This document shows positions 9,001 to 17,338 of a stretch of 64,000 bases of DNA, piece after piece. The position numbers and the translations under genes were made by a program. Each line of letters opens with the position of its first letter. Positions within the stretch are counted from its first letter, which is position 1. The notes under the pieces are model-generated. The model saw only the letters and a program-made list of their open reading frames with translations, had not been told where the DNA came from and ran no database searches. The stretch comes from Nostoc sp. FACHB-152 (GTDB taxonomy: Bacteria; Cyanobacteriota; Cyanobacteriia; Cyanobacteriales; Nostocaceae), in contig NZ_JACJRV010000001.1 in NCBI RefSeq assembly GCF_014697475.1, positions 310,001 through 374,000 of the forward strand, given 5' to 3'.

Positions 9001-10789
9001 CATCCCGGATAGAAACAAAAGACGTGCGCGAGGGTCCTAGGTCAGCACCAGTGGGGGTTTCAATCAGCAGACTCACTGACACATTTGTATTGGGTGTCCC
9101 ATCGTTGAGAGTCTGAATTGTTACAGTCTTCTCACTTTCACCAGGGGCAAAGGTCAAGGTGCTGACTGGGAATGGTACATAGTTGATATTTGGGACGGCA
9201 GTTGAATTTCCTCCAGTAAAGTAGTTAATCGTCGCTGTACCCGTCGTATCCCCTACTCGCCTGATAGGAATCGTTACAGATCCCCCTTCCGTTACTTGGG
9301 AACTGTTGACCCCCAAAACAATAGTGGATGACACAGTAACAGTGAAGTTGCCTAGTGATGTATTTGTGGTTGTGATGTTACCCAGGGTATCTTTCACCTG
9401 TCCCGCCAAGAAAGTTACTTCATAAGTTCCTCGGTCATTCCAGTTCCAAATACCATCAGGAGCAGTGATTTGATAAGTCGCAGTCCGAGGAGTTCCGTTC
9501 GTGTTGGATGACACACTCACCAACTGTGCAAGTTGTTCAAACCCATTGGGGCCAGTTACCAGAATGTCGCTACTCAGTGCGCTGCCATTAATCGTGCTGA
9601 CATCTACTGCTGTCATATCACTGTAGGTGACATTGAAGGTGTAAGGCGAAGCGATACTGGTCGCTAAGGCTGGAGCAACCAGGGTTGCTGTCGGGGCACT
9701 GATATCAGGGCCTGCTGGTAATGAGGTCAGTTGTGCATCAGCCCAGTTGGCATGGTCAAAGTCTGCACCATTACCGCCATCAGTGACAACTAAACGCAGG
9801 GTTTGTCGACCAGTCACATCAACATTGATTGACTGAGTGGTACTGCTACCAGTCATTAAGCCACTGTTGAACAGTTGTACACCATCTGCCCAAACCTGGA
9901 AAATGACAGACCCGTTCGCACCTACCTCATCATCTACACCAATGTCTGCGGTAAAAGTGGTGTAGGCTCCGTTGAGAGCATAAGTAACATCTGAGGCAGC
10001 ATGAACACCCAAGCCTTTGGCATAGGTGAGATTATTGAGTGTGAGATTGTTGCCGTCTCCAGCACCTGCTTCTCCATTGCTTCTATCCCGTTCGATGGCT
10101 CCCCAGCCGTTTGTGGCGGATGTTGGGGTCAGGTCGCTTAGGTATACAGGAGCAAATAGCCCTTGGTATGAACTCTTAAAGGAGTCCGTTAATGGGTTAA
10201 CAGTTTCAATACTGCCAGTAGCATATTCCAACGTCCAGTCACCACCTAACGAGTCTGCACCTGTGAGATCTGTTGATGCAGCGATGTCAGCCCCCGTTAA
10301 GGAACTCAAATTATCTACAAATATTTGCCCGAACTCTCTTGCAGCAACATTACAACCGTAGAAAAGAATATCTGCGTCTGGAGCCAACGATGCAGACCAC
10401 TTTTGTAGTTCGTGGCTGTATTGCATTAGCGAATCTGTATTCAAAATGCTATTGCCCAGATGCACAGCAGCAACATTTCCGTGAGAGATAATGGCAATGC
10501 TTGCTATATCTTTGTAGTTCTTTAAAGTTTCAGTAATTTGGGTAATCCCATCTTGAGTTGGATCCAAAAGAACTTTGACATCTGCACGGAGGTTTGCCAT
10601 GACAGTCATGGCATCAGAAACATTGGCATCAACAAACGCAATCATTTGCTGATTTGTTGAACTATTTCCAACTAGCAAATTTGTAGAGTTTGGGAAGAAA
10701 GGCGAATTTGAGAGTAATAATCCTCCATAGGGATTACTGTTATTTTCTGATGATGAGTTGTTTTCAGTTTGGGAATCTAGCAAAGACAT
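6029..10789 (-). CDS. Giant exoprotein: DUF4347, two NPCBM domains, Calx-beta, FG-GAP repeats inside a sugar-dehydrogenase-like propeller
   Basis: 1586 residues. About 45-210: DUF4347 (IAIISHGN, DILFYGCNVA), common at the N-terminus of huge cyanobacterial secreted proteins. About 211-355 and 603-750: two near-duplicate NPCBM carbohydrate-binding modules (GLGVHA, GVDDEVGANGSVIFQVWADG). About 358-490: Ig-like; 491-600: Calx-beta (VTEGGSVTIPIRR). About 760-810: opening strands of a soluble glucose/sorbosone dehydrogenase propeller (MFIAQKGGVVRVF). About 826-1165: six to seven FG-GAP/VCBS repeats (DLNGDGRLDL). About 1176-1586: the remaining dehydrogenase propeller (RGLLGIEVDP, GKMLRIDP, GGNYGWPFFEG). 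No Sec signal is visible, so type I-like secretion is likely for this class (inference). Probable role: extracellular sugar binding or oxidation in the matrix. Confidence 0.88.
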   Translation of the reverse strand: MSLLDSQTENNSSSENNSNPYGGLLLSNSPFFPNSTNLLVGNSSTNQQMIAFVDANVSDAMTVMANLRADVKVLLDPTQDGITQITETLKNYKDIASIAIISHGNVAAVHLGNSILNTDSLMQYSHELQKWSASLAPDADILFYGCNVAAREFGQIFVDNLSSLTGADIAASTDLTGADSLGGDWTLEYATGSIETVNPLTDSFKSSYQGLFAPVYLSDLTPTSATNGWGAIERDRSNGEAGAGDGNNLTLNNLTYAKGLGVHAASDVTYALNGAYTTFTADIGVDDEVGANGSVIFQVWADGVQLFNSGLMTGSSTTQSINVDVTGRQTLRLVVTDGGNGADFDHANWADAQLTSLPAGPDISAPTATLVAPALATSIASPYTFNVTYSDMTAVDVSTINGSALSSDILVTGPNGFEQLAQLVSVSSNTNGTPRTATYQITAPDGIWNWNDRGTYEVTFLAGQVKDTLGNITTTNTSLGNFTVTVSSTIVLGVNSSQVTEGGSVTIPIRRVGDTTGTATINYFTGGNSTAVPNINYVPFPVSTLTFAPGESEKTVTIQTLNDGTPNTNVSVSLLIETPTGADLGPSRTSFVSIRDEATPATTFTYLSDLTPISVINGFGPIELDTSNGGAGAGDGRTITLNGFTYNKGLGVHATSEITYALNGAYNSFFAYIGVDDEVGANGSVIFQVWADGVQLFDSGVMTGGSTTKLVNVDVTGRQTLRLVVTDGGNSDAFDHADWANAQLVVGQFTPPPPADTLPIGSVNFIREQVIGALNQPTTLKWSPDGKLMFIAQKGGVVRVFVEPESPGVQFSAVQQYATGTNAHGVVASDLNGDGRLDLAVANSGSGTVSVLFGQGDGTFAAAVNYSVGSEPKSVFAADLNGDGRPDLLTANQGSSDIGVLINNGNGTFAPRVNYAAPRSAHEIMAADVDGDGDLDVAVTGWGDTIVRILRNNGSGIFASPTDYNVGVAPHTLQLADFNGDNRPDLAVGNVGSNSVSVLLNTGTGTFNAAVGYTVGFGPHSIRSADLNRDGNLDLVTANQFADSVSVLLGNGNGTFRTAVSYATGSVPKGIAIADINNDSVLDLLTANTAGNYPSSDNPGGNTISVLLGNGDGTFSTSTTYITGRTPFNLTVADFDNDGRLDVATANWHTNDVGVLLNKTNNVPLPAGLSPGLQAAPFIDISSQVNNVSDRGLLGIEVDPLFGQNQGRDFVYLLFTYDPPQTQGSSGNAATDQIGNRPARLIRVTADPATNYTTAIPGSEVILLGKNSLWQYTSRPDIDSTDNFDIPPSGIVNGSTIVAPLALIEDPDISNVGRDYTAQDTNFDNNNNIRDYLAGDSQSHSIGQIQFGSDGYLYVTIGDGTSYNGVDWRSIRVQDIDNLSGKMLRIDPITGQGLADNPFYNGDPNSNRSKVFAFGFRNAFRFTFDPNIGTPYVGDVGWNTWEEVNAIVRGGNYGWPFFEGPIQNGGYASLPQAQAFYSSGQTVVSPLLVRNHDASQNPDGKPATALIMGDFYTGNTFPSIYNRAVFYNDVGIGMIYASFLNPNGTVASTELFDNNLPYIVDMETGPDGNLYYVSLYGNEIGRWKPA

Positions 10790-11028
10790 AGGTAGAAATA
10801 TTCTATATACTAGCTAACGGTTTAATAATGTAATTTTTACTAACCACAAAATTCTTGGCAAAGGTATGCTCTATTCTTAATAGAGAGCTATAAAAATTAA
10901 CCTATAATCAATATTGAATTTTACTTTTGAGCTTAATACTTTTGAATAAGTAAACTTTGTTGAATGCAGACATTAAGATGATACCTATGAACATTTTAGA
11001 TGTATATTTTAAATAATATACTCAACCG

Positions 11029-11120
11029 TATAAGCAAATGTTAGGTACGTGTAATTTCTAACAGTTTATTTATAAAGTAACTTTAAAGATCGGAAATTAC
11101 ACAAAAGAAGAAGGGTATTA
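11029..11120. repeat. Dispersed ~90-bp element, copy B
   Basis: Counterpart of 4299-4391 with the same order of blocks and about 75-80% identity by eye. It abuts the IS5-type remnant on its right side. Confidence 0.6.
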
Positions 11121-11141
11121 GGGCGTGTTGTAAAACTACAG

Positions 11142-11275
11142 CTAAAGAATAATAGAAGCAAGTGTCAGCATTGCAAGGCAGAGATCAGCTTTTTTCTTAT
11201 CCTTGTAGCAATGCGACGAGGTTGTTTTAAATGGTTGAAACATCGCTCGAACCGATTTCTTTGGCGATAATCGAT
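11142..11275 (-). pseudogene. Decayed C-terminus of an IS5-family transposase
   Basis: Reading leftwards, one frame gives YRQRNRFERCFNHLKQPRR, the usual IS5/IS427-type C-terminal signature around the catalytic Glu. After a frame break near 11200 another frame gives KKADLCLAMLTLASIIL and a stop at 11142-11144, which is the normal end of such proteins. There is no upstream transposase, so this is a fragment left by an old insertion or deletion. Confidence 0.65.
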
Positions 11276-11468
11276 TTCTCAAGCTGACTCCTTTTAAGTT
11301 CATTCAATTTGTACGGAATTGTTAACCGAACGTGAACTCGACCTCTCCCCAACGCCTTTTCGATGTGGAAAGGGACTGAAATATATTTAGTTACCGACGA
11401 AAAATTAGGCTTTTAAAGCCCGTCACTTGCTAAAACGCGGGTTCCTCTCGCAAAGCATTGGCTCCTCT

Positions 11469-11478
11469 TTCTAGGGGC
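11469..11478. repeat. Target-site duplication, left copy
   Basis: TTCTAGGGGC directly abuts the left inverted repeat of the IS4-family element and recurs at 12966-12975. A 10-bp duplication is in the normal IS4-family range. Confidence 0.9.
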
Positions 11479-12819
11479 CTACGGTGTACACACAAGTAGA
11501 CCCAGAGCGAGTTTCCAGCCAAAAAAGGTAGACTCAAATTGCTCAAGACCGCGAATCAAAGTAGTTATACCTGGAGGTTTTTGAGACTTGTAACCAGACC
11601 AACCACCAAGTCGGGCAATAATCCAAGTAGCCCAAGCAAGGGTTTGAGGAGGATAGGGATTTTGTTGCAGTCGAGTTTTGCCGTCCAAAGTAGGAGCAAG
11701 AGTAGATAAGCATTGCTGTTGCTCATGCGAAAAAGCAGCACTGGCAGGTAAATCAGGATGATCCCGTCCCTGAATCAATTGTAAAATTCGTACAGAGATT
11801 GACAAAGCTAACACAGTCAATCGTTGGATAGCAGCAATCGACTCAAGCTGAGTGGCTTCGAGATTTAAACCAGCAGTTTTGAGGGTGGCAAACAGTTGTT
11901 CAATCCGCCATCGCCATGTGTACCATCGAATCACCTGTAGTGCTTGTTCTAAACAAACGACTTGGTGGGTGGTGAGCAATCGCCAATGAATCGGTGCTTG
12001 ACCTGCTGGTGGGTTGACTTCCACGGCTTCCACTGCATAAAGTGTCACACTAGGAGGATAATCTTGTCCATTCAATTTATCTGGACGTTGGATTTTCACC
12101 ATTGCACGACGAACAATTAATAATGCCTCTGTTGCAGTTCTACTAATGCGTGCATCTGCTGGGACATCTACTATGTAAGTCCCCTCGCTCGGCTGTTGAT
12201 TTAAGTATGTATAAAGTGATGAAGTCTTTCCCACTAAGCGACGGTCAATGCGCGCTCTGACCAATACATGATTGTCTTGATTTGCGACTGTCACAAATTC
12301 CTCATACATATCGCTTTCGCGGTCGCCGATATGGGTAATCATTTTGGCTTCCCCAACACTGATGCACCGTTGAGTTTCATCTGCTGAACGCAGCCATTTG
12401 TATGATTCTTTCTCCTCTATTGGCAATTGGCTGTAGTTTCGTTCATGCTTATCTTGATGGTTGATATCTCTAGTCCAAAGTTTGACTGTGCTGACCCCCA
12501 AGGGAAATCCATTTTCTGCATCTAATACTAGTGTTGGATGAATATAAAATCCTACATCTGTGTTATTTCCTACTACACCTAGACCTGTGGCTTTCAACCT
12601 GCCTGCATGAGATTGCAAGTTAATTTCGCTGGTATCACTGATGGCTAATATATGCTTTCCTTCTACCTGTAATACACACTGGTCTGATAGGCTTCGCACT
12701 AATTCCCCTACTGTCACATTCTTATTCTCCAAAAACCGATAGTATCCTACTTGTTCGGCTCTATTTTTACTTATTTGTCGAATGCTGACTGATTGATGTT
12801 TTCCCATCGCTGAGTACAA
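11479..12819 (-). CDS. IS4-family transposase, main frame
   Basis: 446 codons from a TTG at 12819. DDE residues are visible: Asp in ILAISDTSEIN, Asp in THIGDRESDMYE, and the IS4 YREK signature (Y-x2-R-x3-E-x6-K) in YTWRWRIEQLFATLK. The stop (TAG) is part of the left terminal repeat. The normal N-terminus of this family is absent from this frame but is present upstream in another frame (12771-12902), so the true product needs a -1 shift at the C/G run 12825-12829; otherwise this TTG start gives a shortened protein. Without the shift activity is doubtful. Confidence 0.85.
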   Translation of the reverse strand: MYSAMGKHQSVSIRQISKNRAEQVGYYRFLENKNVTVGELVRSLSDQCVLQVEGKHILAISDTSEINLQSHAGRLKATGLGVVGNNTDVGFYIHPTLVLDAENGFPLGVSTVKLWTRDINHQDKHERNYSQLPIEEKESYKWLRSADETQRCISVGEAKMITHIGDRESDMYEEFVTVANQDNHVLVRARIDRRLVGKTSSLYTYLNQQPSEGTYIVDVPADARISRTATEALLIVRRAMVKIQRPDKLNGQDYPPSVTLYAVEAVEVNPPAGQAPIHWRLLTTHQVVCLEQALQVIRWYTWRWRIEQLFATLKTAGLNLEATQLESIAAIQRLTVLALSISVRILQLIQGRDHPDLPASAAFSHEQQQCLSTLAPTLDGKTRLQQNPYPPQTLAWATWIIARLGGWSGYKSQKPPGITTLIRGLEQFESTFFGWKLALGLLVCTP

Positions 12820-12902
12820 TGCTGCCCCCTTTTAGAGAGTCTTGGGTCTCCAAATGCTTTTCCCTCCACTGCTTGCGCGTGTATTCTGATTGGATTTTCC
12901 AC
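12771..12902 (-). CDS. Out-of-frame N-terminus of the IS4 transposase
   Basis: From GTG at 12902 the frame reads MENPIRIHAQAVEGKAFGD then PRLSKRG, a typical Tn5/IS4-type start (FGDxRLxKR), and then runs on to a TAA at 12771-12773. A -1 move at the five-G run (12829-12825 on the coding strand) joins PRLSKRG directly to AALYSAMGKHQS of the main frame. Programmed slippage, a one-base deletion, or a sequencing error would all give this picture. Confidence 0.7.
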   Translation of the reverse strand: MENPIRIHAQAVEGKAFGDPRLSKRGQHCTQRWENINQSAFDK

Positions 12903-12965
12903 TGCCTTTTACTCCCCACAACTCCTGCTCTTATTACTTTACTTGGACTTGTGTGTACACCGTAG

Positions 12966-12975
12966 TTCTAGGGGC
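12966..12975. repeat. Target-site duplication, right copy
   Basis: TTCTAGGGGC immediately follows the right inverted repeat and matches 11469-11478 exactly. Confidence 0.9.
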
Positions 12976-13055
12976 AGAGAAATTTACTTAGTGAACTATT
13001 AAGAGACTATTAATACAGTATTCTTATGTGAGAAAGCTCTAATTTTGCAATAGCT

Positions 13056-14243
13056 TTAATATTTAGATGTGTTTATCCAAGTTTTTTCCTCTGTTTTATT
13101 ATTCAAAAATTGAGTTCCATCCTCTAAACATAATTGATAATATAGGTTTAAATATTGTTTAGCTATATTTGATTTTTTAAAGCAATCCACATTAGTATGG
13201 TTTGCTAAATTAGGCTTATTTATAGATTGAATTATGGCTTGAATGAGGTTATTTACAGCATTTTCTCCTAAATTAAAATAAGTACAGTTAGAAGTACCAA
13301 TTTCTCTGAAAATTGGGATATTAGAGCATACCATTAGGCTATTCCAGTACAAAGCTTCAGCTAGAGGTAGACAAAAACCTTCTATAGAAGATGGGATTAC
13401 AAAAACTTGACAATTTTGATATAGCCAGCATAATTCTGGGTCATTGATCGCAGCTAGCAAAGTTACTTTATTGTCTAAAGATAGATTGCTAATTAAATTT
13501 TTAATATTTTGAGTTTCTGGGCCAGAACTACCGACAATTACTAATTTCGTTTCTAGAGGTAATTTTTGATTATCTAGCAACCAAGAATAAGCTTTAATCA
13601 ATAAATCTAAATTTTTATTTTGCCGATGTTGAGCCACAGATAATAAAAATGAACTGTTTTCTGGTAGTTGTTTGGGAATTTTAGGTTCAAGATTATCAAA
13701 ATCAACATAGTTATAAATTACGTCGATTTCTTTATTGGAGCTAATATAAGGAAAATAGAGCTTTAGTTTGTCTAATGTGACTTGAGATACGCAAGCAAGA
13801 CCATCGCTATTATGGATGCATTGCTTTAAAAATAAACGATTAAACCAAACTTGAGGAAAGCCAAAATTATCAGGGCATTCGTAAGGATATAAATCATGAA
13901 TAGTCGTAACCACAGGAGCATTAAACTTAGCTCTGATAAAAGGCACAGGAAAGGAAAGATGAACAATATCTGGGGCGAGATTATTGGCTAGTTGGGGTAA
14001 ACTCCCAAGAAACCAACTATTTCTGATGACAGAACTGTTCTTTATATTTACACTAATTAGTTTAATTTTTGCAGAGTCAAGAGAGAAAGCTTTTTCAAAA
14101 TAATGTTGCTGCCAAGTTCCTATAATTAAACTAACTTGAGTAACTTCATTATTTTCTGCTAAACAGCGAGCTAGATTAGCTGCGTGTCGGCAGACACCAG
14201 TTGGTTGAATGGGTCGATGTAAAGCTGCAATTAAAATATGCAT
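13056..14243 (-). CDS. Glycosyltransferase, GT4 family
   Basis: 395 residues, GT-B fold. Start MHILIAALHRPIQPTGVCRHAA is a typical N-terminal lobe; VTTIHDLYPYECPDNFG gives the His-Asp region; FLLSVAQHRQNKNLDLLIKA opens the nucleotide lobe; and SSIEGFCLPLAEAL is the E-x7-E motif with the conserved Gly-Phe. It would add a sugar to a lipid-linked or polymer acceptor in the cytosol. The β-helix gene lies upstream on the same strand, and the insertion sequence lies 90 bp downstream. Confidence 0.88.
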   Translation of the reverse strand: MHILIAALHRPIQPTGVCRHAANLARCLAENNEVTQVSLIIGTWQQHYFEKAFSLDSAKIKLISVNIKNSSVIRNSWFLGSLPQLANNLAPDIVHLSFPVPFIRAKFNAPVVTTIHDLYPYECPDNFGFPQVWFNRLFLKQCIHNSDGLACVSQVTLDKLKLYFPYISSNKEIDVIYNYVDFDNLEPKIPKQLPENSSFLLSVAQHRQNKNLDLLIKAYSWLLDNQKLPLETKLVIVGSSGPETQNIKNLISNLSLDNKVTLLAAINDPELCWLYQNCQVFVIPSSIEGFCLPLAEALYWNSLMVCSNIPIFREIGTSNCTYFNLGENAVNNLIQAIIQSINKPNLANHTNVDCFKKSNIAKQYLNLYYQLCLEDGTQFLNNKTEEKTWINTSKY

Positions 14244-14312
14244 AAGTAGAAAGAACTAAAAAAACTATATAAAGATAGATAAATATACAGAATGTATCTA
14301 CGAAGGTAACAA

Positions 14313-14441
14313 AGATTAAACAAGCTGACTTAGAAATTTTGGTATTATCTGCGGCTGCCGGAAAAATAGATTTACAATATTTAGACTTTGCCTATGCTGT
14401 GATTGATGGAGTTCAAGCTAGAAGAGAGAAAGAGAACTAAA
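14313..14441 (+). pseudogene. Possible gene fragment, unrecognised
   Basis: A plus-strand frame reads KQADLEILVLSAAAGKIDL, then QYLDFAYAVIDGVQARRERE and a stop. It looks protein-like but has no start codon in frame and no recognised family. It may be the 3' end of a gene removed by rearrangement between two leftward genes, or chance. Confidence 0.3.
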
Positions 14442-14465
14442 TTACACAAGATGTAAGGTATAACT

Positions 14466-16415
14466 CTAATTCTTCTGCTTAACTTTATTGATTGAATTAT
14501 TTTCTTTTAGGGTGTAGTTTAAAGTCGATCCAGCTTTCCAGATGGAAGCACTTCGCTCGTATGCACCAATATCGGGTGCTTTTCCTACAAAATCATCTGT
14601 AATACCAGGAATTATCGCCCCAGCATCTACTGCTGGAGAGTCTGACTGTAAGGTAAAGTCGGGAATAGACTGGGAGGCTTGTGTAGGAACTTGAGAAAAT
14701 CGAGGATCTTTATCCATAAATAAATTATGAGACTTTTCGGCAGCATCTACGCTTTCGGATACTGCAAAAATATTGTTACGAACTTCAACAAATTTGTCAG
14801 TTCCTACCGCCCCAAGAAATGTATTATTAAAAACTTTATGATATCCTCGTGGCCCTCCCGCAGTTAAAGAAAGGCTGTCTGTACCTCCAGTTATCCCCCA
14901 AATTACATTATGATGAATCGTGCTGTTAAAACTTTCAATGTCTAAATAAATACCGCGAGTTCCCCAGAAAGGGCTGAAGGCTTGAGCATCTCGAATCCAG
15001 TTATGATGAATCACACCGCCGGCTAAATTCACGTGGCAGCAAACGTAAATAGCACCTAAATCAGTACTAAGCATACCAAAACGAGAAATGTCATTGTAGG
15101 CGATTTCGATGTTACGAGCATCTGTACCTGCGGTATGCCAATCAATATTAATAGCGTCACGACCAGCACGAACAATAGTGTTATGAGTAATTTTATGACC
15201 ACTGCCATTGATACGGACAGGAGCCGCATAGGACACCATGTAATTGCTATTAGCAATGATATTGTTGGTTATTAGATGATTTTTCCCTTCTAACAGTACG
15301 CCATTACCAGAACTCCATTCAATTATCGAGTTTTTTAATGTATGACCAGTACCACGCAACTGAATCCCAGTATCGTGGGTATGAGAAGCCAGAAATAAAG
15401 CATTATCTGAGTCATAGGCTTTTTCTGACTGGGGTAGGGGTGGCAGAGTCATGTGGTGAGACACATACTTAGCCTGAATACCATCAATCACTATACCTGT
15501 GCTGCGATCGCTGGTTGTAATAGTGTTAGCAAATAGGTTTAAATTGTGTAAGGAGATATAAGAGCGATCGCTCAAATCAAAAGCAAAGTTCCGCTGTTTT
15601 ACTTCTACACCACTGGGAATTTTGCTATCAGGCGACCAGAGATAAAGAATTTGACGGCTATGGTCATAAAACCATTCTCCTGGGCTATCGAGTAGTTCTA
15701 ATTTGCCAAAAAGATAGAACCAAAATCCTCCTCTATCCCAAGGCGCATCCATTTGAGCCGTTAATTTACCTGCTGTACCACCAGTTATTGTACCTGTGCG
15801 GGTAGTGTACCATTCATTAGTCCAGACTTTTGCACCAGCCCATCCCTCAGACAAAGAGGGAATTTTGCTATTTTCTACACTAGCTGCTGTTCCTCCATGA
15901 CTTTTAACTCCATTACTTAGAAAAGTTGGACTTAGAAAATCTCGCTTCTCATCCAGGTTAGGCAAACGAGCTTCTGGCATCATTTCGCCATCAACAAATA
16001 CCTGATTAGCAAAAAAAATCGTATCGCTGTAGGCATCAACAGGTAGAGCCATTTTACTACGAAAAATCGAGTTACGATATACACTCCACTTTTCAACGAG
16101 TTCTGTTCCAGAAATAGTTACATTTTCGTTTTCGTATGCTGCAAAGGTTATTAGGTTTGAGTTTATTCCCGAACTTAATGGACGTATAGTTTCCCGATAA
16201 ATTCCTCCCCTCAGCCAGCAGGTTTGTCCTGGTTGAACAATATTGGCACATTTTTGAATAGTTTTGAACGGGTACTCAATGGTTCCTGGATTTTTGTCCG
16301 AACCGTTAGGAGAAACAAAATAGCTTCTATCATTCCTTGATATATCCAAACTTACAAAAATACCAAAACTGATGCTAAAAAAGAAAACTCTTAACTTACT
16401 CATGAAAACAAACAT
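14466..16415 (-). CDS. Secreted right-handed parallel beta-helix protein
   Basis: 649 residues. The N-terminus (M-S-K-L-R-V-F-F-F-S-I-S-F-G-I-F-V-S-L from Met5) is a signal peptide or anchor. YFVSPNGSDKNPGT.EYPFKTIQ is the classic opening of polysaccharide-lyase/NosD-like β-helices. From about residue 270 there are repeated coils such as GTGHTLKNSIIEWSSGNGV, GKNHLITNNIIANS and GSGHKITHNTIVRAG, ending in PAVDAGAIIPGITDDFVGKAPDIGAYE, a common C-cap. Likely an exported polysaccharide lyase or epimerase-type protein. Catalytic residues cannot be assigned. It is the first gene of the leftward cluster, so it may process the exported glycan. Confidence 0.85.
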   Translation of the reverse strand: MFVFMSKLRVFFFSISFGIFVSLDISRNDRSYFVSPNGSDKNPGTIEYPFKTIQKCANIVQPGQTCWLRGGIYRETIRPLSSGINSNLITFAAYENENVTISGTELVEKWSVYRNSIFRSKMALPVDAYSDTIFFANQVFVDGEMMPEARLPNLDEKRDFLSPTFLSNGVKSHGGTAASVENSKIPSLSEGWAGAKVWTNEWYTTRTGTITGGTAGKLTAQMDAPWDRGGFWFYLFGKLELLDSPGEWFYDHSRQILYLWSPDSKIPSGVEVKQRNFAFDLSDRSYISLHNLNLFANTITTSDRSTGIVIDGIQAKYVSHHMTLPPLPQSEKAYDSDNALFLASHTHDTGIQLRGTGHTLKNSIIEWSSGNGVLLEGKNHLITNNIIANSNYMVSYAAPVRINGSGHKITHNTIVRAGRDAINIDWHTAGTDARNIEIAYNDISRFGMLSTDLGAIYVCCHVNLAGGVIHHNWIRDAQAFSPFWGTRGIYLDIESFNSTIHHNVIWGITGGTDSLSLTAGGPRGYHKVFNNTFLGAVGTDKFVEVRNNIFAVSESVDAAEKSHNLFMDKDPRFSQVPTQASQSIPDFTLQSDSPAVDAGAIIPGITDDFVGKAPDIGAYERSASIWKAGSTLNYTLKENNSINKVKQKN

Positions 16416-17338
16416 TTATTACACTGCAAATTGCAGGTTCACTAAAGAAGTTAGGTTAGCTTTCATCGCGATTGCTCACCTACCAACTACTTGATAAAGA
16501 ATAGGAATATTCAGTGTATGAACAAGCTATTTCAGCTAAAATAGCATTTTTTAACTAAGTTCTAGAATAATTTGTCTTGATAGATGCAATTGATATGATT
16601 GTAACGGTATTAGTACAATTTACTTTTATTTTCCTTAAAATAAACCATTAGTGTTACCATTATGTCAATGTAGCACACCTAAATTTTACTTAGGCTTAAT
16701 CAAACTCATTTAATATTTAAGAATGAGATAAATTTTAGTTTAATTCTCCGAAAATATATTGACTGAAGCTGGTTATAATACGTAGTATACAAGTGTAGTA
16801 ATAAGTAAAAATACAAGTGTTAAAGGCTTCTAAATCAAATAGGATTTATGTAACTACCATATTACTTTGCTCGTAGTAAGCGATACCTACGTGTATATGT
16901 GGATTGGCTTCTGTAACTAGCGGCTTCGCGTTTATAGTAATCCTATTGGATTTTTGAAGGATTTCAATACCTTTACACCAATATTTTTCCTGTTCCCTTC
17001 TTTCCTGTTACTTAACTACACAATTAATTTCAGAAATCAAAAATCAAATCGAACTGATATATATCGGTTATTAGGGTTACACAAATAAAGTCAATAAATT
17101 ACCCTTTTGACAGTTCTGTAAGCACTATAAAATTTTCCTAGGGCAACAGCATAGAAATTACTATTGCTAACAACTAAAGTTAATAATCAATGAAGAAATG
17201 AGTATTTCTTCTTTAATGTATTTTTCAAGCCTCAGACTGATAACCCAACTTTTTATCATTCTTGATAAAAGTTAGTTATGTAGATAAGATCCATCCGCCG
17301 CAAAACTTAACTAATATAATTTCCAAGCAACAAAAATA
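16416..17338. other. Intergenic, 923 bp, divergent region
   Basis: Separates the leftward island from the rightward WecG-type gene. Very AT-rich. An imperfect inverted repeat lies at about 16836-16956 (AAATAGGATTTA ... AATCCTATTGGATTT), resembling a small MITE. No gene or RNA recognised. Promoters for both flanking genes must lie here. Confidence 0.45.

Larger units (their letters stand above)
10790..11478. other. Intergenic before the insertion sequence
   Basis: Contains dispersed element copy B (11029-11120) and the decayed IS5-type transposase end (11142-11275). The rest is AT-rich and presumably includes the exoprotein promoter. Confidence 0.45.
11479..12965 (-). mobile_element. IS4-family insertion sequence, 1487 bp
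   Basis: Bounded by perfect 19-bp terminal inverted repeats CTACGGTGTACACACAAGT (11479-11497 and, inverted, 12947-12965) and by the 10-bp direct repeat TTCTAGGGGC on both sides. It carries one transposase region whose stop codon lies inside the left inverted repeat. Perfect ends and perfect target duplication indicate a recent insertion. It sits between the exoprotein gene and a GT4 gene and may separate two parts of a former operon. Confidence 0.95.
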
